Shown here: positions 24,403 through 33,063 of the stretch, in pieces
How positions within the stretch are numbered: position 1 is the first letter of the stretch
How the letters are laid out: each line of letters begins with the position of its first letter
NCBI RefSeq assembly: GCF_904063055.1
Contig: NZ_CAJFCN010000001.1
Coordinates: 682,001-746,000 of the forward strand
Reading direction: 5' to 3'
Origin: Pseudomonas paracarnis
GTDB taxonomy: Bacteria > Pseudomonadota > Gammaproteobacteria > Pseudomonadales > Pseudomonadaceae
Length of the DNA: 64,000 nucleotides
Program-made: the position numbers and the translations under genes
Notes under the pieces: generated by a model
What the model was told of the DNA's origin: nothing
Seen by the model: the letters and a program-made list of their open reading frames with translations, nothing else
Databases searched by the model: none

Positions 24403-26031
24403 TTAGGTTCCAGAGTCCGCAGTGCCGGCTTCGAGATCGAGCAGGCGGCGGGCCAGTCGCAGCAGGCGGAACAGCTTGACCAGCGCGGTGTCGCTCAATC
24501 GCCCGGTTGCGTCGCCCTGGCCGTGCAGCAGCGCCGGCAGGTCGATGATGACTTGCCCGTTGTCCAGACCGACGTCGGCGGGCTGCTGACCGGCCAGGCA
24601 AGCCAACAGCGTATGGACGGCACGGCCCAGCGGCGCTGGGTTTGTGGTGCGAGCACGGCAGGCGAAGCCGATGCCGTCTGGGCGGTCATCGATGCACTCG
24701 CCCAGGTCTGCCTCGACCGCAATCTCGCGGGCAAACTGCGCGACGTGGATGCGCAGGTGCTCGGGTGTGTCCAGGCCGGGGGCGATGTACCAGACATCCG
24801 AGATCGGATAGAGCCCGCCAGCCTGCACCGGGATGGACTGCAAGACGTTCGCCGAGAAATCGTGCGGCAGTGCATCGCCCAACTGGTCGGCGACCATGCG
24901 CTGGATGGACTCAAGCCGCTCGGTTGTCGGCGCCGGCGAGACAATGTGCTCCTGAAGCAGGTCGTCATATACCGCCGAACTGACTGCGCCCGAATGACTG
25001 GCATCCGCGTCGCTCTCGCCCGTCGAGGGAGTTGCCGTCGGCATCGTGGTGGGTGGCGCGGTATTGACAGGCGGGCGCGCGATGGCCTCTGGCTCTGGCA
25101 AGGCAGGCGGCGTCGGGGGCGACGTCGGCTCGCTGACCAAGGCACGCTGGCGGCTCTCGGATTCGGTCATGTCCAGAGCGAGCACGTCGTAATCAACACC
25201 CAGCAATTCGGTCATCTGGCCGATCAGCTCGTCCTGTATGCGCTGCGCAGAGAACTCGTCGGCCTGGACATCGAATTGCGACAGCACTTCCTGAAAGAAT
25301 TCGTCGAAGCCCTGAACCAGTGAGCGGCCTTTGGCGTAATGCTCCCAGGTGCGCTCGCAGGCCTTGCGCATGACCGACAACCGCTCGACCTGGTGACGCC
25401 CCAGGCCGGCGTAGAGCACGGTCGGGATTGCGGGCAGCAGGTAGCGTACCGCGTCGGCCATGCGGCTGATGTGCGACTGCTGCACGGGGTATCCGTCGGC
25501 GGCCAGGCGGCGGGCCAGCTCGGATTGGCTCAGGGTGGGGCCGCTTTCCAGTTCGTAGAACTCGCGCGCTTTCTCGACGCCCAAAGCGCGCTCGATGAAG
25601 GTGAGGCCACCGCGCAGTTCGTTTTCCGCAAGATGCCCGGTGAGCGCGACGATCTCGCCACGCTCGGGCCATGGGCGGAACAGGCATGAGACCCGAAAAA
25701 AACGTTCGTCCCTGGTCTCCGACCAGAGTTCGCGCAGGATTGCCAGTCGCGTGTTGCCGCCATTGCGGATGATGTAGTGATCGTCGCCGGGCCGCCGGGT
25801 GATGGCCGGAGCCGCGTCCAGGCCACGCTCGCGGATGGATGCCTTGATTTCCTCGTACACCGGATTGCGCTTCTTGCGCGGGTCGTGGTCGTAGGGGCGC
25901 AACTGGTCGAGCGTCACGATCATGGGCGTGTCGGCGATCGGGTCGCTCAAGGTCGTTGCTGACGGGCCGCTGCGCTCGAACCCGGACGCGAGCAGTTTGC
26001 CGGCCATCTGCTGGGAGGTGATCTCAGTCAT
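24403..26031 (-). CDS. parB: ICE ParB family protein (TIGR03764, PFGI-1 class)
   Basis: A 542-residue ParB-like protein. The N-terminal nuclease/CTPase-like domain contains QLRPYDHDPRKKRNPVYEEI, RRPGDDHYIIRNGGNTRLAI and LIFRPWPERGEI-like sequence. A helix-turn-helix follows (LSQSELARRLAADGYPVQQS then HISRMADAVRYLL). The C-terminal half is an ICE-specific extension. With ParA it should stabilise or segregate the excised element. Its start overlaps the HicA-like gene by 8 bp. The 23-bp palindromes 1.9-5.7 kb away are candidate target sites (inference). Confidence 0.9.
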   Translation of the reverse strand: MTEITSQQMAGKLLASGFERSGPSATTLSDPIADTPMIVTLDQLRPYDHDPRKKRNPVYEEIKASIRERGLDAAPAITRRPGDDHYIIRNGGNTRLAILRELWSETRDERFFRVSCLFRPWPERGEIVALTGHLAENELRGGLTFIERALGVEKAREFYELESGPTLSQSELARRLAADGYPVQQSHISRMADAVRYLLPAIPTVLYAGLGRHQVERLSVMRKACERTWEHYAKGRSLVQGFDEFFQEVLSQFDVQADEFSAQRIQDELIGQMTELLGVDYDVLALDMTESESRQRALVSEPTSPPTPPALPEPEAIARPPVNTAPPTTMPTATPSTGESDADASHSGAVSSAVYDDLLQEHIVSPAPTTERLESIQRMVADQLGDALPHDFSANVLQSIPVQAGGLYPISDVWYIAPGLDTPEHLRIHVAQFAREIAVEADLGECIDDRPDGIGFACRARTTNPAPLGRAVHTLLACLAGQQPADVGLDNGQVIIDLPALLHGQGDATGRLSDTALVKLFRLLRLARRLLDLEAGTADSGT

Positions 26032-26272
26032 GGCCGCCCCCCTGCGCTAGGGATCGGGTCTCGCGCTCGGCGCGACGGATCTGCGCACGGGCGTTGAGGG
26101 CTGCCCGGTGATCGCTGGCCGTCGAGCTGGTGTAGATCGCGGCGCAGCCTGCCTTGGTGAACTTGAGGTGACCGCCCCCCGTGCGCTTGACGTGCCAGCC
26201 TTCGCCGACGGCGAACTCGATCAGGGCGCGCAGCCGGCTGTGGCCTCGGGCCAGTTCATGTGCGTTGGCCAT
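26024..26272 (-). CDS. Small HicA-like protein nested between parA and parB
   Basis: An 82-residue basic protein. The segment EGWHVKRTGGGHLKFTKAGC followed by HRAALNARAQIRRAERETR has the double-stranded-RNA-binding-like layout of HicA toxins (G-W-x-(3)-R-x-G-G-G-H). The gene overlaps the 3' end of parA by 17 bp and the 5' end of parB by 8 bp. No HicB antitoxin is adjacent, so a classical toxin-antitoxin role is doubtful. A role within the par system is equally possible. Confidence 0.7.
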   Translation of the reverse strand: MANAHELARGHSRLRALIEFAVGEGWHVKRTGGGHLKFTKAGCAAIYTSSTASDHRAALNARAQIRRAERETRSLAQGGGHD

Positions 26273-27131
26273 GGGGCCTCCTGGTATCAAGAGGCTGTGG
26301 CGGACGGCCGGACACTGCGGCAAATCGATCCTGCCACTGCGGGAGCAATTCGCCAGCAAGATCGCGCATGGTGGCGAGCGCGGCAGGAGCGACTCTGCCC
26401 ACTGGCTGGCGGTACTCGACCCGATGCACCGGTAGGCCGCGCGTCGCGGCACGCGGATAAGCCTCAATGGCCGGCACGTCGGTGGCCAACACGCCGATGT
26501 CGGTATGGTCTTGAAACAGATCGCGCAGCGCCTGCTGGATCAGCCGGGCGTTGGCGGACACCGGATGGACGCGGTTGATGAGCAGGTGCAGCGGCGGCGG
26601 CTCGATGCCCAGCTGCCGGTACGGCGCAATGTCCGCGAGCAACTGCATGGTGCCGCGCCGCAGCTCGCGGGCGGCGAGGATTTCTGGGGTCACTGGCGAC
26701 AGCGCGAGGTCGGAGGCCAGCACCGCCATCTCCAGCAGTACCGAGCGCGCGCCCTGGGTGTCGATCAGCACCAGGTCGTAGAGGGGTTTGAGCGCCGGAA
26801 GCAGATGCCGCAGCCGCAGGCGCCCGTCTGGCGCGTGCAGCAGCAAGGTGTTCAGTTCGCCTCGGTGGTCGTTGGAGAGCACCAAGTCCAGGCCCGTGAT
26901 GATCGTGCGGGACACAAGCTGGTCGAGGTCGCGCTCGTTGAAGGCCAGCAATTCATAGATACCGCCCGGCGCGCGGTGAGCCAGCTCGTAGTAGGAGGAC
27001 AAGGTGGGCTGCACATCGAGATCGAGCAGCAGCACGCGCAGCCCGGCGTCCGCAGCGAGACCACCCAGGTTTGCAGCCGTGGTGGTCTTGCCGACCCCAC
27101 CTTTGGTTGAAATGATGGATACGACCTGCAT
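26256..27131 (-). CDS. parA: ParA family partition ATPase
   Basis: A 291-residue Walker-type ATPase. The deviant Walker A KGGVGKTTTAANL lies at residues 10-22, Walker A' RVLLLDLDVQPTLSSYY at about 31-47, and Walker B LYDLVLIDTQGARS follows. Size and motifs match ICE ParA (the Soj/ParA group without an N-terminal HTH). Together with the HicA-like protein and ParB it starts the maintenance operon. The family is known to be needed for stable retention of related islands. Confidence 0.93.
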   Translation of the reverse strand: MQVVSIISTKGGVGKTTTAANLGGLAADAGLRVLLLDLDVQPTLSSYYELAHRAPGGIYELLAFNERDLDQLVSRTIITGLDLVLSNDHRGELNTLLLHAPDGRLRLRHLLPALKPLYDLVLIDTQGARSVLLEMAVLASDLALSPVTPEILAARELRRGTMQLLADIAPYRQLGIEPPPLHLLINRVHPVSANARLIQQALRDLFQDHTDIGVLATDVPAIEAYPRAATRGLPVHRVEYRQPVGRVAPAALATMRDLAGELLPQWQDRFAAVSGRPPQPLDTRRPHGQRT

Positions 27132-27173
27132 GGCGTTCTCCGTATGAGGATGGAAAGTCCGCGGGAGGACGGG

Positions 27174-27386
27174 TCAGGCCCGGTTGTTGACGCGCTCGTC
27201 GATCCACTGATCGATTTCGCTGGAATCCCAGCCCACGGCGCGCACGCCCAGACGCAGCGCCTGCGGGAACTGGCGTTTCTTCATCAGGTTGTAGATGTGG
27301 GCGCGCTTGAAACCGGATTTCGCTTCGACTTCTTCCAGGCGCAGGATGCGGCGCTCGTTTGGCTGCAGTACAGGTGTTTGCGACAT
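27174..27386 (-). CDS. AlpA family transcriptional regulator
   Basis: A 70-residue MerR-like/AlpA winged-helix regulator: RRILRLEEVEAKSGFKRAHI, YNLMKKRQFPQALRLGVRAV, GWDSSEIDQWIDERV. The ATG at 27386 is preferred over an upstream GTG because CAGGAG lies at ideal distance. AlpA proteins activate excisionase/integrase or maintenance genes of islands. It sits 42 bp before parA. The spacer upstream has two small palindromes, ATTGCA/TGCAAT at 27460-27473 and CTATT/AATAG at 27431-27441, possible operator sites. Confidence 0.85.
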   Translation of the reverse strand: MSQTPVLQPNERRILRLEEVEAKSGFKRAHIYNLMKKRQFPQALRLGVRAVGWDSSEIDQWIDERVNNRA

Positions 27387-27504
27387 GGCGGTCACTCCTG
27401 AACGCTCAGTGGCGTTTGTTGGCGTGACCTCTATTCAATAGACACGGCTGCGAAAAGACATTGCAAATGCAATCTCCGCGACTGCACATACAAGCTGGCA
27501 AATC

Positions 27505-28260
27505 TCAGAGGGAAGTGCTACGCAGCCGGCGCCTGGCGGTGGCGAACTTGCCGTTCAATGTCCGCTCCGCGATGCCCATGGCACCGCTGTGATGGGCGAC
27601 CAGCGCGCTGACCACGGCCTCCTGCGTCTTGAAGCTGGAGTACGGCGTGCCCGATGGCGACTGGCCGAGCATCAGCTCCAACAGGCCGCCAACGATGTTC
27701 AGGTAGGTGGCCTCGGCTCGATCACTGATCGGACACTGCGCGCATGCCGGAATCACCGTGGGCTGCTTGAGCAGCGCGTCATGCTTGTCCTGCAACTCGC
27801 GAAGCTGACGTTTGGTCTGTTCCAGGACGGATTTCAAAGCCTGGCGTTCGACCAGCATGGCTTGCCCTGTTTCCAGAGAGATGAAGGGATGGGTGATGCG
27901 CTCGCCGCGGGAGAAGAGAAAGCCGGGCCGCTGCTCGGGGTAGTGCTGGCGCATCCAGCACTTCAGATCGACATGGCGTACCGTCAGATCAGGCGATTCG
28001 ATCAACGCGGTGTCGCGCGTCGTGATGCCGTGCTGCCCGAAGGGCAGTTCCCCGTTGAGGATGCCGTCATAGATGCGGTCGGTGTACAGCCGCAGTTCGC
28101 CCAAACGTGGGCAGTCCAGCGACTGCGGCAGATTCATAGGCGACGAGACCGAAGCCAGGATCACCTGCTCGTATCGCAGCAGTCCGGCCCAGCGGATGGA
28201 TGCTTCGAGCGGGCGGTAGAACACCTTTGATGTTGGTGCATCATTTTTGTTCTCGTGCAT
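27505..28260 (-). CDS. Conserved ICE protein of unknown function, 251 residues
   Basis: Start at MHENKNDAPTSKVF with GGAGACGGAGC upstream. Visible blocks: SIRWAGLLRYEQVILASVSS, LRLYTDRIYDGILNGELPFG, a coiled-coil SVLEQTKRQLRELQDKHDAL, and a CxxC segment PACAQCPISDRAEATYLNIV. The end is basic (KFATARRRLRSTSL). Located between the integrase and alpA, as in many ICEs of this group. I do not recognise a named family; a regulatory role is plausible from position only. Confidence 0.72.
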   Translation of the reverse strand: MHENKNDAPTSKVFYRPLEASIRWAGLLRYEQVILASVSSPMNLPQSLDCPRLGELRLYTDRIYDGILNGELPFGQHGITTRDTALIESPDLTVRHVDLKCWMRQHYPEQRPGFLFSRGERITHPFISLETGQAMLVERQALKSVLEQTKRQLRELQDKHDALLKQPTVIPACAQCPISDRAEATYLNIVGGLLELMLGQSPSGTPYSSFKTQEAVVSALVAHHSGAMGIAERTLNGKFATARRRLRSTSL

Positions 28261-28796
28261 GCTCCGTCTCCTTCCAGGAGAAGAACTACAGGGCCGACTG
28301 CTTTTGCAGCCGTCCTCATGGTCGGCCTGTTGTCCGCGCAAGACGCGAGTGATGACACCCGCTTTTGATTACTTCTGATCAGTTCGCGCAACGAGTAGGC
28401 GTTGTGTGCTCGATGTGCAAAAATCCATCGAGCACAAGAAAATCGAGCGTCCGTCGCGGCTCGACAGTGACGCTTGCGCTATCAGGATCGTGAGAAGTTG
28501 CGGCTCCCGCAAAACCGTATCGGTATGGTCTGATACGCCAGCGGTTTCAAAAAGCGGCGAGCGGTCGGAATCTATTGCTCGGGGCTTGGGATTGGCAACG
28601 GAAATCTGCTGGCGTCATATCCGATCTGGATACTGATATAGCGAGATAGCATCACAGAGAAGTCGCCCATGGTGACTGCCAGGCGCAGATTCGACGCGAA
28701 ACGCTACCTGCTACTGAACATTGCGAGTTGGCCGCGCAGAAGACGGAGGGTTGGTCATGCGAAGCGATCAACCTTTGTTCCCTGCTTTGACCTTGA
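28261..28796. other. Intergenic region between integrase and the 251-residue gene
   Basis: No convincing gene. A perfect 11-bp inverted repeat (TGTGCTCGATG ... CATCGAGCACA, 28405-28436) with a 10-nt centre stands out about 145 bp upstream of the start codon at 28260. A plus-strand frame of 76 codons starting there has no SD and no family features. Confidence 0.55.
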
Positions 28797-28817
28797 CCGG
28801 ACGGTGCTGCCGTCCGG
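28797..28817 (-). terminator. Hairpin after the ICE integrase gene
   Basis: A perfect 8-bp stem CCGGACGG/CCGTCCGG with a 5-nt loop begins 8 bp past the integrase stop. It lacks a good T-run, so termination would be weak or Rho-assisted. Confidence 0.5.
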
Positions 28818-28824
28818 CCTCAGC

Positions 28825-30753
28825 TCAACGGGCGACTAGATCTTCGGGCGTATCAACCAACATTGCCGTTTTTACCAGGCGCTCTACAGTCTGCCTGGCC
28901 AGCACCGGAGACGCCTCCGATTGCTCTGCAAGCTCATCGGTTTCTATGGCATGTGCGGCGACCAGTCGAGCTGCAAGATGCAGGTTGGTCGGATCGACTG
29001 CCTCGATGACTGGACACTTGCCCAGGGCATCGTATGGCCGCAGCAGTGCGTGATAGATGTGCCAAGTGTCGATGCCGCGCGGCACCAGCTTCAGGACAGC
29101 CTGAATCAGCTTGCGTTTGATGGGGTCGAGTTGCCAGTCCGGGACGCGCTGCCCACGGTGACCCAGATGGATCGACAGGAGATTGCCGGCCTGAATCTCG
29201 TAAGTGATCCAGCGGCGGGACTTGCCAACCAGCTTGGCGTAATCGGCGACTGATAGGTTGTGAGGCGCCTCGAACATCTCCAGCAATTGCAAGCGCTCGC
29301 GCTGCACCTCTGACAGCGTGGGTCGCGCGTACTCGGGCAGATGCACCGCCGAAAGTCGATAGACGGAAGCTGGAACCGCTGGCGCATCCGGTGCAGGCGC
29401 AACGATCAACTGAGGGGCGTTTGGATTCAGGGCGGGCGGCTGCGCTGCCGCCTGTCCGGCAATCGTGGGCAGGCCCTGCAGCGTGATGGTCAGGTGTGTG
29501 CTGGCAACTTCGACCTGATTCTGCTCGAACAAGTCCAGACGGTCGGCCCAGTCCTGCATCATGACGCGGCGCTGCTCGACGTACTCGGCGTGGTTGTAGG
29601 TCGCGCTGATCCGATCCGGATCGGCATGCGAAAGTTGGGCGTCTACCCACTTGGGCGGATAGCCCAATTCATTGAGCGCGGTCGAGATTGTGGCGCGAAC
29701 GCCGTGCCCAGTGAGCTGGTCTTCATATCCCATACGCTTGAGCGCGCCATTGAGCGTGTTCTCGCTGAGAGGGTTTTTCAGGCACCAATCACCGGGGATG
29801 AGATAGACCTGCGCTGGCTTCAGATTTCCCAGCAGATGACGAACGACTTCTTGTGCCTGCAACGACAGTGGCACGATGTATGGCGGGATGTCGGCGAAGC
29901 GCTGGCGCTTCTTCTTGGTGAGTTGCTTGCGTTGCTTGAGCCTGACAACCGGGATAATCCACAGACCGCGTTCTAGATCGAACTGATCGGGCGTGGCGTA
30001 GCGCAATTCACCGGTGCGCACGCCCGTGAGCAGCAGCAGACGTAGACCCAGTTGCGTATTCAGGCGACCGCTGTACTTGCGCAACGTCTGCAGCATGGCC
30101 GGCAGCTCGGGCATGCGCAAAAAGGGGTTGTTCTCGACCGGCGGCAGCGGCATCGCCACCACATCCAAATCCTTGGCCGGGTTGTCGCCCATGTTGGGCA
30201 CCACCACCGAGGCGTAGGTGAATAGCTGGCTGAACCAGGTGCGCAGTTTCTCGGCGACCGACAGCGAGCCACGCTTTTCCACTCTGCCGATGATGTCCAG
30301 CAGATGGGCGCGGGTGACGTCATAGATGGTCAGGTGGCGCAATACGGGAAACACATCCTTGGCGAAGACGCGCCCGATCTGTTTGGGCGTGCTCTGGCGG
30401 CCCTCATTTTCCAGAGAGAGGCTGCGGTGGGCCAGCCATTTGTCGTAGATGGCCTGGAAGGTGTGCTCGCCCGCCAGGACGATGGCGTGGCGCTTGCGCT
30501 TGCGCTCCGAATGCGGGTTGATGCCCTTGGCCAGCATTGCCCGGGCCTCGTCGCGCAGATTACGAGCGTCTTTCAGGGAAAGCGCGGGATAGCCGCCGAA
30601 GGACATGCGCTCGCGCTTGCCGCCCCAAGTGAAGCGGAAGTGCCAGGCCTTGAAGCCGGTGGCGGAGATGTGGAAGTAGAGACCGTCGAAATCGACAAGC
30701 GAGTACGCCTTGCCGGTCACCTTGGCCTGTCGAACCTGGAGGTCTGAAAGCAT
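28825..30753 (-). CDS. int: ICE tyrosine integrase, IntB13-like
   Basis: A 642-residue P4/IntB13-type tyrosine recombinase. An N-terminal DUF4102-like arm-binding domain (ATGFKAWHFRFTWGGKRERM) precedes the core. The catalytic set is visible: R246 in GVRTGEL, H350 and R353 in LTGHGVRATI, H376 in LSHAD, and nucleophile Y386 in ATYNHAEY. A C-terminal extension of about 240 residues is typical of ICEclc-like integrases, which use the 3' end of tRNA-Gly. The gene points away from the tRNA, with GCAGGAG before the ATG. Confidence 0.95.
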   Translation of the reverse strand: MLSDLQVRQAKVTGKAYSLVDFDGLYFHISATGFKAWHFRFTWGGKRERMSFGGYPALSLKDARNLRDEARAMLAKGINPHSERKRKRHAIVLAGEHTFQAIYDKWLAHRSLSLENEGRQSTPKQIGRVFAKDVFPVLRHLTIYDVTRAHLLDIIGRVEKRGSLSVAEKLRTWFSQLFTYASVVVPNMGDNPAKDLDVVAMPLPPVENNPFLRMPELPAMLQTLRKYSGRLNTQLGLRLLLLTGVRTGELRYATPDQFDLERGLWIIPVVRLKQRKQLTKKKRQRFADIPPYIVPLSLQAQEVVRHLLGNLKPAQVYLIPGDWCLKNPLSENTLNGALKRMGYEDQLTGHGVRATISTALNELGYPPKWVDAQLSHADPDRISATYNHAEYVEQRRVMMQDWADRLDLFEQNQVEVASTHLTITLQGLPTIAGQAAAQPPALNPNAPQLIVAPAPDAPAVPASVYRLSAVHLPEYARPTLSEVQRERLQLLEMFEAPHNLSVADYAKLVGKSRRWITYEIQAGNLLSIHLGHRGQRVPDWQLDPIKRKLIQAVLKLVPRGIDTWHIYHALLRPYDALGKCPVIEAVDPTNLHLAARLVAAHAIETDELAEQSEASPVLARQTVERLVKTAMLVDTPEDLVAR

Positions 30754-30994
30754 GAGCCCAACTCCTGCGAAGCGAGTTGGATGCCATGTTCCCGACGGAA
30801 CCCCGGCTCCTCCAGCAACAATACGGTTTTGGGAACCTCCGCATTGCCAATGTACCGCTCAACGTACCAGTTAGAACCGGCTGGGAGTGGATTTCGCTGG
30901 ATGTCAGTGGATCGAGGTTGGGTGGAAATCCTCAATCCTGACAATGACTTACGGCGTTCTATGGACTCCGGTGGAAGTCCCTGGAAAGTCGAAG
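30754..30994. other. ICE end: region between integrase and tRNA-Gly
   Basis: Noncoding. It should hold the integrase promoter and the integrase/IHF binding sites of the attachment region. A CCAACTC/GAGTTGG inverted repeat lies immediately before the integrase start (about 30756-30778). Confidence 0.6.
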
Positions 30995-31013
30995 TGGAGC
31001 GGGTAGAGGGAAT
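30995..31013. other. ICE attachment site (attR/attL) in the tRNA-Gly 3' end
   Basis: The tRNA 3' end (TGGAGCGGGTAGAGGG on the plus strand) adjoins ICE DNA. For this integrase family the crossover lies in the last 18 or so bases of tRNA-Gly. Because the tRNA is complete including CCA, the element restores the gene. The exact core cannot be defined without the other end. Confidence 0.7.
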
Positions 31014-31068
31014 CGAACCCTCGTCGGAAGCTTGGGAAGCTACTGTTCTACCATTAAACTATACCCGC
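30995..31068 (-). tRNA. tRNA-Gly, anticodon CCC
   Basis: Read on the minus strand the 74-base gene starts GCGGGTATAG and ends CTACCCGCTCCA, with CCA encoded. The acceptor stem GCGGGTA/TACCCGC is perfect, the T-arm is GAGGG-TTCGATT-CCCTC, and the anticodon loop is TTCCCAA, giving CCC. One T-T mismatch occurs in the anticodon stem. It serves as the integration target of the ICE. Confidence 0.96.
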
Positions 31069-31140
31069 TCAGAACGGCTGACTTTGTACCAGATGTTCGG
31101 CTGGATTTGAAGTTTTTCTTTGAAAAATGTGAGAGTTGCG

Positions 31141-31166
31141 TGTGGCGAGGGAGCATGCTCGCCACA
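31141..31166. repeat. REP-like hairpin downstream of phaG
   Basis: TGTGGCGAG, loop GGAGCATG, CTCGCCACA: a perfect 9-bp stem resembling Pseudomonas REP elements. It may also act in 3'-end formation of phaG mRNA. Confidence 0.6.
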
Positions 31167-31181
31167 GTGTCAGGCTTGATC

Positions 31182-32066
31182 TCAAAGCGCCCACGCATGT
31201 TGCGCCTGGCCCTGGCTATACCGCAACGGGCTGGCGGGCCGCTGCCCTTTCAAGAAGCCCACCACGGCCTCACGGCTATCGCGGCACGCGGCTTTATGTT
31301 CCATGTCCAGGAAATGCCCCGTTGCCTGGATGGTGCTGAAGCAGCTCTTGGCCACATGCTGGCCAAACAGCTTGGCGTCGTCTGCGCTGGTGTATTCGTC
31401 CCACTCGCCGTTCAAGAACAGCACCGGAATGTCGATTTGCCTGGCCGCCTTGAGGTAGCACTGCCGGTCGCTGTTGAGCACGTGGCTGATGTGGAAGTGC
31501 ATTTGCCCGTATTCGTGTGCGGCCAGGCTGCTGACATGGCGGTAATTGAAGCGTTTGAACAGCGAAGGCAGGTGCTTGCCAATGGTGCTGTTGACCAAGT
31601 GGCCGACACGGTCGCGGTCGAGGTTGCCCAGGTAGTCGACGCCTCGTTCGAGGTAGTCGCGCATCGGCGCATTGATTACCGGCGAGAAGGAGCTGATCAC
31701 GGCTTTTTCTATCCTACGGGGCCGGTGTGCAAGGGCGACCAACGTGGCGGCGCCGCCCCAGGAGAAGGACAGCACATATTCAGCTGCGAAGTGGTCGAGC
31801 AGTTCCAGGAGGATCTGGCCTTCGACTTCCTTGGTGAGCATCTGCTCATGACGGTTATGGATTTTGGAACGGCCAGCGTAGGGCTGGTCGTACAACACCA
31901 CATTGAATTGCGGGTACAGGCTTTTGACGGTTTGAGCGAAGGACGCCGTGGTCGCCATGGAGCCGTTGACCAGGACGATGGTCTTTGCCGCCGCGTCCGC
32001 GCGATAGAACTCCGTGTAAACCCGATACTGACCCTGTATATCCAGCACAGCGATTTCTGGCCTCAT
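31182..32066 (-). CDS. phaG: (R)-3-hydroxydecanoyl-ACP:CoA transacylase PhaG
   Basis: A 294-residue alpha/beta-hydrolase-fold enzyme of the PhaG/RhlA group. The N-terminus MRPEIAVLDIQGQYRVYTEF is as in P. putida PhaG as I recall it, and the RFNYRHVSSL and GHFLDM blocks also match. Catalytic features: nucleophile serine in SFSWGGA, and the GHFLD histidine near the end. PhaG moves 3-hydroxyacyl groups from fatty-acid synthesis to CoA (or acts as a 3-hydroxyacyl-ACP thioesterase), feeding medium-chain PHA synthesis. It stands alone beside the ICE. RhlA is the main alternative, but the similarity favours PhaG. Confidence 0.88.
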   Translation of the reverse strand: MRPEIAVLDIQGQYRVYTEFYRADAAAKTIVLVNGSMATTASFAQTVKSLYPQFNVVLYDQPYAGRSKIHNRHEQMLTKEVEGQILLELLDHFAAEYVLSFSWGGAATLVALAHRPRRIEKAVISSFSPVINAPMRDYLERGVDYLGNLDRDRVGHLVNSTIGKHLPSLFKRFNYRHVSSLAAHEYGQMHFHISHVLNSDRQCYLKAARQIDIPVLFLNGEWDEYTSADDAKLFGQHVAKSCFSTIQATGHFLDMEHKAACRDSREAVVGFLKGQRPASPLRYSQGQAQHAWAL

Positions 32067-32370
32067 GTCGTAAGACTCCTGGCAAGCGGGTAGTGCGCGC
32101 AAATCACTTTGCACGTGCTTTATGACAGGTAGGCATACGCCTGGAAAATGAAGGCTCACGTCGGTCCGATGACGGCTGGCCGGCGGGTGTTGTTATGGCG
32201 GGCGGTTTGCCGGGAGGGCCCGACGATCAAGCACGGGCGCGGCAGGTGTTTCTTGGAGGTTATAGGGCGACTCATCAGTCATCATCTGGCTGAAGCCTTG
32301 ATTCAAGCAGCACCGAAGGCAGGTCGCAAGGTAAGCGGTTGGTTTTTTGCCATCACCGGCTGAACGGTCG
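32067..32370. other. Intergenic region upstream of phaG
   Basis: About 304 bp with no credible gene. A 71-codon plus-strand frame lacks an SD and family features. The phaG promoter should lie here. Confidence 0.5.
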
Positions 32371-33063
32371 TCAGATTAGTCGGATCTCGTCGTCAGTCAG
32401 TGGCCGATACTGACCCGGCGCAAGCGAGGTATCCAGCACCAAGGGGCCCATTCGCTCGCGGTGCAGGCCGATTACCTTGTTATCAAAATGCCCGAACATG
32501 CGCTTCACCTGGTGATAGCGGCCTTCGACGATGCTCAACCGGGCCGTTCTTGGGCCCAGCCGTTCAAGTTTGGCAGGTTGGGTAGTGAGATCTTCAAAGG
32601 CGAAATACACCCCTGCCGCGAACGTCATCGCATACTGCGGGCCGATGTCCTGTTCGGTTTGCACGTGGTACACCTTGGGCAACTTGGTCTGTGGTTGCGT
32701 GAGGCGCCGTGACCATTGGCCATCGTTGGTGATCAGCATCAGGCCCGTGGTGTTGAAATCCAGGCGCCCGGCGATATGCAGGTCGGCTTTGTCCGGTTCG
32801 TGCAGCAGGTCCAGGACCGTGGAGTGTTGCGGGTCCGACGTGGCGCTGACGCAGCCCTGGGGTTTGTGCAGCATGAAATAGCGTGCCGGCTTGCCCGCTT
32901 GCAGAATTTCACCGTCAACGCAAACCTGGCTGAACTCACGTACGTCATGGTGCGGATCGCTGACTGCAACACCCTCGACGGTCACCCGGCGCTCCACCAG
33001 CAACAAGCGCACTTGTTTACGATTGAACTGTGGCAGGTTGCTTAGGAAGCGATCAACGCGCAT
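32371..33063 (-). CDS. rsuA: Ribosomal small-subunit pseudouridine synthase (RsuA type)
   Basis: A 230-residue RsuA/RluB-family enzyme. An S4 RNA-binding domain (MRVDRFLSNLPQFNRKQVRL, residues 1-60) is followed by the catalytic domain. The catalytic aspartate is in AGRLDFNTTGLMLITNDG; LPKVYHVQTE and EGRYHQVKRMFGHFDNKVIGL-type motifs are also present. RsuA makes pseudouridine 516 in 16S rRNA. The start overlaps the CWC gene by 11 bp, so the two are an operon. Confidence 0.9.
   Translation of the reverse strand: MRVDRFLSNLPQFNRKQVRLLLVERRVTVEGVAVSDPHHDVREFSQVCVDGEILQAGKPARYFMLHKPQGCVSATSDPQHSTVLDLLHEPDKADLHIAGRLDFNTTGLMLITNDGQWSRRLTQPQTKLPKVYHVQTEQDIGPQYAMTFAAGVYFAFEDLTTQPAKLERLGPRTARLSIVEGRYHQVKRMFGHFDNKVIGLHRERMGPLVLDTSLAPGQYRPLTDDEIRLI

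Larger units (their letters stand above)
1..31013. mobile_element. Integrative and conjugative element, right-hand part (PAGI-2/ICEclc/SPI-7 group)
   Basis: The segment carries the family's diagnostic genes in the expected order: tyrosine integrase beside tRNA-Gly, AlpA, ParA/ParB, DUF2857, STY4528 family, TIGR03761, DUF3158, SSB, TopB, DUF3577/DUF3275, PilL-like protein and TraD. Nearly every gene is on the minus strand, pointing away from the attachment site. The right boundary is placed at the 3' end of tRNA-Gly, where IntB13-type integrases recombine. The left end lies outside the window, so the total size, cargo and second att copy are unknown. Confidence 0.93.

Noticed and set aside
32148-32363. 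71-codon plus-strand frame upstream of phaG
   Set aside because: No SD, no similarity and atypical composition; more likely phaG upstream DNA.
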